Of a stretch of 64,000 nucleotides of DNA, positions 55,815-64,000 are shown in pieces (position 1 is the stretch's first letter; every line of letters starts with the position of its first letter). The DNA is from Mesorhizobium sp. B2-3-12 (GTDB taxonomy: Bacteria > Pseudomonadota > Alphaproteobacteria > Rhizobiales > Rhizobiaceae). The stretch lies in assembly GCF_006442205.1 (NCBI RefSeq), contig NZ_VFVR01000003.1, positions 372,001-436,000 of the forward strand, in the 5' to 3' direction. The position numbers and the translations under genes are program-made. Below the pieces are notes generated by a model. It worked only from the letters and a program-made list of their open reading frames with translations, did not search any database and was not told the origin of the DNA.

Positions 55815-56240
55815 CTACCGGCACGCCAGGCCGTCCTGCTCCACGCCGCAGGATACCTCGCGCTTGCCTTTGGCGGCGTCGGTCCGGTCGAGCGCGATCT
55901 GCACGCGAGTGGCATATGCGCGGCCCGCCAGGCCGCACCACAGCCGCTCGACAGGCAGGTTCTCGCGCTTGTCGTTGAGAATGGTGAAGGTGCCGGTTTT
56001 GGGGTCGAACCAGAGTTCGACACGGGCGCTCTTGCCCGGCTCGATCGTGGCGATCCCTTCCGAATACCAGTGGGCAAAGTCGGCGTTGCAGGACACGCTT
56101 TCCGTGCCCGCATTCGAAATCGTCAACGGCACCATGTCGAGCCCCTCGGTGCCCTTGCGGACAATCACCTGGTGCAACTCGACCGCGTTGGCAAGCGATG
56201 TGAACGCCAAAATCACGGGAAGGGCATAACGGATTTTCAC
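55815..56240 (-). CDS. Small secreted protein on the opposite strand inside the B6 locus
   Basis: 141 residues from GTG 56240 (AGG site). Signal peptide: VKIRYALPVILAFTSLANA. The mature part has two Cys pairs (SVSCNADF, RLWCGLAG, EVSCGVEQ, LACR) and reads as a small beta domain with ELWFDPKTGTFTI. I do not recognise the family. It is convergent with the NMT1-like gene and divergent from the BMP-type gene, so it splits the B6 operon in two and has its own promoter in the gap before 56341. Confidence 0.65.
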   Translation of the reverse strand: MKIRYALPVILAFTSLANAVELHQVIVRKGTEGLDMVPLTISNAGTESVSCNADFAHWYSEGIATIEPGKSARVELWFDPKTGTFTILNDKRENLPVERLWCGLAGRAYATRVQIALDRTDAAKGKREVSCGVEQDGLACR

Positions 56241-56340
56241 TTTGCCTGAGCTCCATGGGGTAGTTTTCTCAGGCAGTCTATCTCGCTTCGGCGCAATAAC
56301 AACAAGAATATTGATTGGAAAATCAAACAGAGAGGGTAAC

Positions 56341-57369
56341 ATGTTTAAGATTCTTAAGAGCAGTGTAAGTGCATTTGTATTGTGCGGCGTCTTGATGGGC
56401 GGCGCGTTTGCCGGCGAAGTCAAGTCGATTGCCATCCTGACGCCCGAGGAGGGCACGGATTATGGCTGGAACCAGCAGGGCATCGACGCCGCCAAGGCAG
56501 CCGGCAAGGCCGCCGGCGTCGAGGTGGTCGTGGCCCAGGGCCTCGGCTATGGCGATGTCCGTCCGACGCTGCGCGAGCTCGCGTCCGACGGCGCCAGCCT
56601 GCTGATCGCGCATGCCAGCGGCTACAACACCTCGGCGCCCGAGATCGCCAAGGAACTGAAGGTTCCGGTGGCGATCGTCGACACGCCGAACGGCCTGGAG
56701 AAGGGCCTCGTCGCCGACTACACGCTGAGCGGCCATGAGGGCGCTTATCTTGCCGGCCGTCTGGCCGCCAAGGTGTCGCGCTCGAAGTCGGTCGGCATCG
56801 TCGTGTCGGGCGAACCTCCGTCATGGAACTCGCAGTCGGCGGCGTTCGCGCAAGGCGTGAAGGCGGAAAATCCGGACGTGAAGATCACCTATGCGGTGAT
56901 CGGGCCGGCGGCCTATAGCGATGCGGCCGGCGGCAAGCGCGTCACCGAAAGCGTCATCGCCTCGGGCGCCGACATCATCTTCGGCCAGGGCAACGGCTCC
57001 AGCTTCGGCATGCTGCAGGCGGTGGAGACGACCAAGGCCGCGGATGGCGGCAAGGTCTATTTCATCGACGTCATCGGTGACAAGTCGCCGATCGACAAGG
57101 GCTTCCTGCTGTCGTCGGTGGTGTGGAACATCGAACCGGTCTACGCGGCGATGATCGCCGACCTGAAGGCCGACACGTTTGGTACCAAGCACTATTCGAT
57201 CGGCCTCAAGGACGATTCCGTGCAGCTGCTGAAGACCGCCGCCATCCCGGACAAGGTCTGGGGGGAAATCCAGGCGCTGCGCGAGGACATCATTTCCGGC
57301 AAGATCAAGGTCGAGCCGGTCTTCGATGCGGCCGCCGTCAGGGCGCTGATGACAAGCGTCGCCCAGTAA
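56341..57369 (+). CDS. BMP-family ABC substrate-binding protein, B6 locus
   Basis: 342 residues. A basic-membrane-protein (PnrA/Med) family receptor; members bind nucleosides or other heterocycles. The signal peptide is SAFVLCGVLMGGAFAGE. It lacks an obvious lipobox in the usual place (VLCGV is inside the hydrophobic core), so lipidation is uncertain. Landmarks: TPEEGTDYGWNQQG, IGVVSGEPPSW-like IVVSGEPPSW, and FGQGNGSSFG. GAGAGGGTAAC before ATG 56341 decides the start. It opens the second transporter of the locus, directly upstream of a double ATPase and two permeases. Confidence 0.88.
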   Translation: MFKILKSSVSAFVLCGVLMGGAFAGEVKSIAILTPEEGTDYGWNQQGIDAAKAAGKAAGVEVVVAQGLGYGDVRPTLRELASDGASLLIAHASGYNTSAPEIAKELKVPVAIVDTPNGLEKGLVADYTLSGHEGAYLAGRLAAKVSRSKSVGIVVSGEPPSWNSQSAAFAQGVKAENPDVKITYAVIGPAAYSDAAGGKRVTESVIASGADIIFGQGNGSSFGMLQAVETTKAADGGKVYFIDVIGDKSPIDKGFLLSSVVWNIEPVYAAMIADLKADTFGTKHYSIGLKDDSVQLLKTAAIPDKVWGEIQALREDIISGKIKVEPVFDAAAVRALMTSVAQ

Positions 57370-57387
57370 CTTGATCAAAGTCGGCTG

Positions 57388-57416
57388 CCGGAGGGGCGAT
57401 CGGTTCGCCCCTCCGG
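57388..57416 (+). terminator. Strong hairpin after the BMP-type gene
   Basis: CCGGAGGGGCGA and TCGCCCCTCCGG form a perfect 12-bp stem with a 5-base loop, 18 bases after the stop. Only a short mixed T-run (CATTTT) follows at some distance. It most likely reduces read-through or stabilises the binding-protein mRNA, giving more receptor than ATPase. Confidence 0.5.
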
Positions 57417-57446
57417 ACCGTTCCCATTTTCTGGTACTGGGCTTTC

Positions 57447-59011
57447 ATGAGCAGTTTATCTTCATCGCCCGTCGATATCAGCGACATCGTCGCGCTCGAA
57501 GGCGTGACCAAACGATTTCCCGGCATTGTCGCCAATGACAGCATCGGCCTGTCGATCCGCCCTGGCGAGGTGCATGTGCTGCTGGGCGAGAACGGGGCGG
57601 GAAAATCCACCTTGATCGGCATGCTGTCGGGCCTGCAGCAGCCGGACGAGGGGCGCATCCTTGTCGACGGCAAGCCGACGCCGATCACGTCGCCACGCCA
57701 TGCGCTGGCGCTCGGCATCGGAACGGTGTTCCAGCACATGATGCTGGTGCCCACCCTGACTGTCGCCGAGAACCTGCTTCTTGGCGGACCCTGGTGGCAG
57801 CGCCCCAGGACCGAAGAGCTTGAGGCCCGCGTGGCCGAGATCACCCGCAGCCTCGGCATCACGGTGAAACTGCATGCCAGGGTTTCGGAGCTTTCACTGG
57901 GCGAGCAGCAGCAGGTCGAGATCCTGCGCGCCATGGTGCGCAACAGCCGGCTGCTGATCCTCGACGAATCCACCTCGATGCTGACGCCGAAGGGCATCGA
58001 TGAGTTGGGCGCGCTGATGCGCCGCCTCGTCGAACAGGGTTTGGCGATCGTCTTCATCACCCACAAGCTTAGGGAAGCCGCTGCCTTCGGCGACCGCATC
58101 TCGGTTCTGAAGCTCGGCCGCAAGGTCGGTGAAATACCGCCCGAGCGATTTCGCGCGCTCGGCGAACAGGAGATCATTTCCGAGATCGTGGAGTTGATGT
58201 TCGGCAAGCAGAAGGACGATCCCGAAGCTGTCGAACGTTCGGCCCACGCCGTCGATGCGCAAGCCGCGCCTCTGCTTAAGGTCACGGATCTCACGGTTGC
58301 GCCGACCGACAACGCGCCCGGCCTGTCGTCGATCTCCTTCGACATCCGTCCGGGCGAGATCCTCGGCATCGCCGGCATTGACGGCAACGGCCAGAAACAG
58401 CTGGCGGAGGCCTTGGCCGGCCAGCGCGTCGCGACCGGTGGTTCGGTCCGGCTCGAGGGCGCCGCCATCGAGACCCTGAGTGTCGGCGAACGCCGCCAGC
58501 GCGGCCTTCGCTATTTGACCGACGACCGGCTGGGCGAGGGCACGGTCGGCACGTTCCCGGTCTCCATCAACTTCTTCCTCAAGCAGGTCGGCGCGGCGCC
58601 GTTCTGGCGCGGTGGCGTCGAGCAGCGCGCCGAGATCGACAAGCGCGCCGCCGAACTCGTGCGCGAATACGATGTGCGCACGCCAAGCCTGAAGACGCCG
58701 GTCGCGCGGCTTTCGGGGGGCAACATCCAGAAGGTCCTGCTGGCACGCGAACTGGCCGAAGGCGCCAAGGTGGTGATCTTCAACAAGCCGACCTACGGGC
58801 TCGATCTCGCCAATACGCTGGCGTCGCGCCAGCGCATCCGCGACACCGCCGCACGCGGCCTTGCCGTGCTCCTGATCTCCACCGACCTCGAGGAACTGCT
58901 CAGCATGTGCGACCGCATCGCGGTGATCGCCAATGGCGCGCTGGTCGGCACCGTCGACAATGCCGACGATGCCCGCACCAGGGTCGGCCGCCTGATGATC
59001 GGACTTGCCGC

Positions 59012-59015
<4 letters not shown>
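57447..59015 (+). CDS. ABC transporter duplicated ATP-binding protein (nucleoside/heterocycle class), B6 locus
   Basis: 522 residues with two ATPase domains, like the NupA/YufO ATPases that pair with BMP receptors. Domain 1: Walker A GENGAGKST, signature LSLGEQQQVE, Walker B LLILDESTSML. Domain 2: degenerate Walker A (GIDGNGQKQ), intact signature LSGGNIQKV, and Walker B VVIFNKPTYGLD, in which the usual Asp-Glu is Asn-Lys. Only one composite site can therefore hydrolyse ATP efficiently. Stop and next ATG overlap (ATGA 59012-59015). Confidence 0.9.
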
Positions 59016-61896
<2,881 letters not shown>

Positions 61897-61921
61897 CCGC
61901 CGTCAATCGGAGACCAAGACC

Positions 61922-63100
61922 ATGCGCTATCTCGAACACGCCGATCCGGTCATCACGCTGACCGCGGGGCCGGTGAACGCTTATCCCGAAGTGCTGCGCG
62001 GCCTCTCGCGCACGGTCCTCTATGACTACGACCCGGCGTTCCAGCTCTTCTACGAGAGGGTGGTCGACAAGGCGCAGAAGGCGATGCGGCTTTCCAACAA
62101 ACCCCTCATCCTGCATGGCGAACCGGTGCTGGGCCTCGAGGCTGCGGCGGCGTCATTGATCACGCCAGACGATGTCGTGCTCAATCTTGCTTCCGGCGTC
62201 TATGGCAAGGGTTTTGGTTACTGGGCGAAACGCTATTCGCCGCATCTGCTCGAAATCGAAGTGCCCTATAACGAGGCGATCGACCCGCAGGCGGTCGCCG
62301 ACATGCTGAAGGCACATCCGGAAATCACCATCGTGTCGGTCTGCCATCACGACACGCCGTCGGGCACGATCAACCCGATCGACGCCATCGGCGCGCTGGT
62401 CTCGGCGCATGGCGGCTACCTGATCGTTGACGCGGTTTCGTCCTTCGGTGGGATGAAGACGCATCCCGAGGATTGCAAGGCCGACATCTACGTCACCGGC
62501 CCCGGCAAGTGCCTTGGCGCGCCGCCGGCGCTGACGCTGATGGGCGTCAGCGATCGCGCCTGGGCGAAGATGAAAGCCAACAAGGCAGCACCGCGCGCAT
62601 CGGTGCTGAGCATCGTCGACTGGGAGAACGCCTGGTCGCGGGACAAGCCGTTCCCGTTCACGCCTTCGGTGGCCGAAGTGAACGGGTTGGATGTCGCGCT
62701 CGATCTCTATCTCAACGAGGGTCCGGAGGCTGTATGGGCGCGCCACGCGCTGACGGCAAAGGCCATGCGTGCCGGTGTCGTCGCCATGGGCCTGTCGATC
62801 TGGGCCGCCAGCGACGCAATCGCCTCGCCGAGCACCACGGCTGTCCGCACGCCCGACGGCGTCGACGAAAAGGCGCTGCGGGTTGCGGCGCGCGCCCGTT
62901 ACGGCGTTGTCTTCTCGTCTGGCCGTGGTGAGACATTGGGGAAGCTTACGCGCATCGGCCATATGGGCCCGACGGCGCAGCCCATCTACGCGATCGCGGC
63001 GCTGACGGCGCTTGGCGGCGCCATGAACGCGGCAGGCGAGAAGCTTGCGGTCGGCAAGGGTATCGACGCGGCACTGGCCGTGATCGACGCCGACGCCTGA
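61922..63100 (+). CDS. Pyridoxamine-pyruvate transaminase
   Basis: 392 residues, fold-type I aminotransferase related to alanine-glyoxylate transaminases. It turns pyridoxamine plus pyruvate into pyridoxal plus alanine, treating the vitamin as substrate, not as bound cofactor. The reactive lysine is Lys196 in GPGKCLG; the Asp that faces the pyridine nitrogen is in IVDAVSSFGG. GGAGACCAAGACC precedes ATG 61922. It lies 25 bases after the lactonase and 38 before the pyridoxal dehydrogenase. Confidence 0.94.
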   Translation: MRYLEHADPVITLTAGPVNAYPEVLRGLSRTVLYDYDPAFQLFYERVVDKAQKAMRLSNKPLILHGEPVLGLEAAAASLITPDDVVLNLASGVYGKGFGYWAKRYSPHLLEIEVPYNEAIDPQAVADMLKAHPEITIVSVCHHDTPSGTINPIDAIGALVSAHGGYLIVDAVSSFGGMKTHPEDCKADIYVTGPGKCLGAPPALTLMGVSDRAWAKMKANKAAPRASVLSIVDWENAWSRDKPFPFTPSVAEVNGLDVALDLYLNEGPEAVWARHALTAKAMRAGVVAMGLSIWAASDAIASPSTTAVRTPDGVDEKALRVAARARYGVVFSSGRGETLGKLTRIGHMGPTAQPIYAIAALTALGGAMNAAGEKLAVGKGIDAALAVIDADA

Positions 63101-63126
63101 ACAGACATCACAAGATTAGGCATTGA

Positions 63127-63885
<759 letters not shown>

Positions 63886-64000
63886 GGTGGTAGCAGGGAG
63901 ATAGCGGACCCCTGAGTCTACCTGGATCGACTGGAGCGAGGGCGACGGGCTTTGCGTACTCGTTCGCGAGCTTAGGGGCTAGATCGGCCCAACGACCGTG

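Overview
The window is high-GC chromosomal DNA of an alphaproteobacterium of the order Hyphomicrobiales, almost certainly a Mesorhizobium. The best evidence is the right third, which carries the full vitamin B6 (pyridoxine/pyridoxamine) degradation gene set characterised in Mesorhizobium loti. Several of its products match the M. loti enzymes closely as I remember them, including active-site numbering (Ser106 of the hydrolase, His137 of the dehydrogenase, His96/His98/Asp100/His101 of the lactonase). No rRNA, tRNA, CRISPR array, phage or insertion sequence was recognised.

Layout, left to right. (1) 1-1203: 3' part of an ALDH7-type aldehyde dehydrogenase, converging on an unrecognised HTH protein (1462-2289, minus). 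(2) 2386-10231, minus: an mdtABC-type RND efflux operon with ATGA overlaps. (3) 10357-21418, minus: a complete nitrate assimilation locus, nasT-nasS-[leader]-nrtA-nrtB-nrtD-nirB-nirD-nasA. The nrtA leader holds a sigma-54 promoter, an NtrC-like site and an intrinsic terminator placed for NasT antitermination. nasA carries an in-frame 241-bp inverted-repeat element. (4) 21556-24366, minus: a His-rich secreted protein, an endonuclease/exonuclease/phosphatase-family protein and a cardiolipin synthase-like enzyme. (5) 24443-33821: a GntR regulator divergent from a seven-gene sugar-type ABC and catabolic operon. Its enzymes (SDR, CRYL1-like 3-dehydrogenase, BKACE, SMP-30 lactonase) suggest an uncharacterised aldonate or beta-keto-acid route. 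(6) 34130-36281: a small ORF and two paralogous AraC regulators, the second lacking a sensor domain. (7) 36416-43844: a trimeric autotransporter adhesin followed by four co-directional small envelope proteins, two of them IalB-like. (8) 43896-63885: the vitamin B6 degradation island.

How the B6 genes work together. Pyridoxine 4-oxidase (43896-45452) and pyridoxamine-pyruvate transaminase (61922-63100) both yield pyridoxal. Pyridoxal 4-dehydrogenase (63139-63885) makes 4-pyridoxolactone, and the lactonase (61090-61896) makes 4-pyridoxate. 4-Pyridoxate dehydrogenase (50503-52152) and FHMPC dehydrogenase (52152-53081) oxidise it to the dicarboxylate. The decarboxylase (49683-50405) gives MHPC, the FAD oxygenase MHPCO (47324-48463) opens the ring, and E-2AMS hydrolase (46443-47279) releases succinic semialdehyde, acetate, ammonia and CO2. 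Two complete ABC importers of different families (53084-55779 and 56341-61042) lie among these genes and are the obvious candidates for vitamer uptake. Two conserved proteins (48535-49125 and 49154-49612) have no assigned step.
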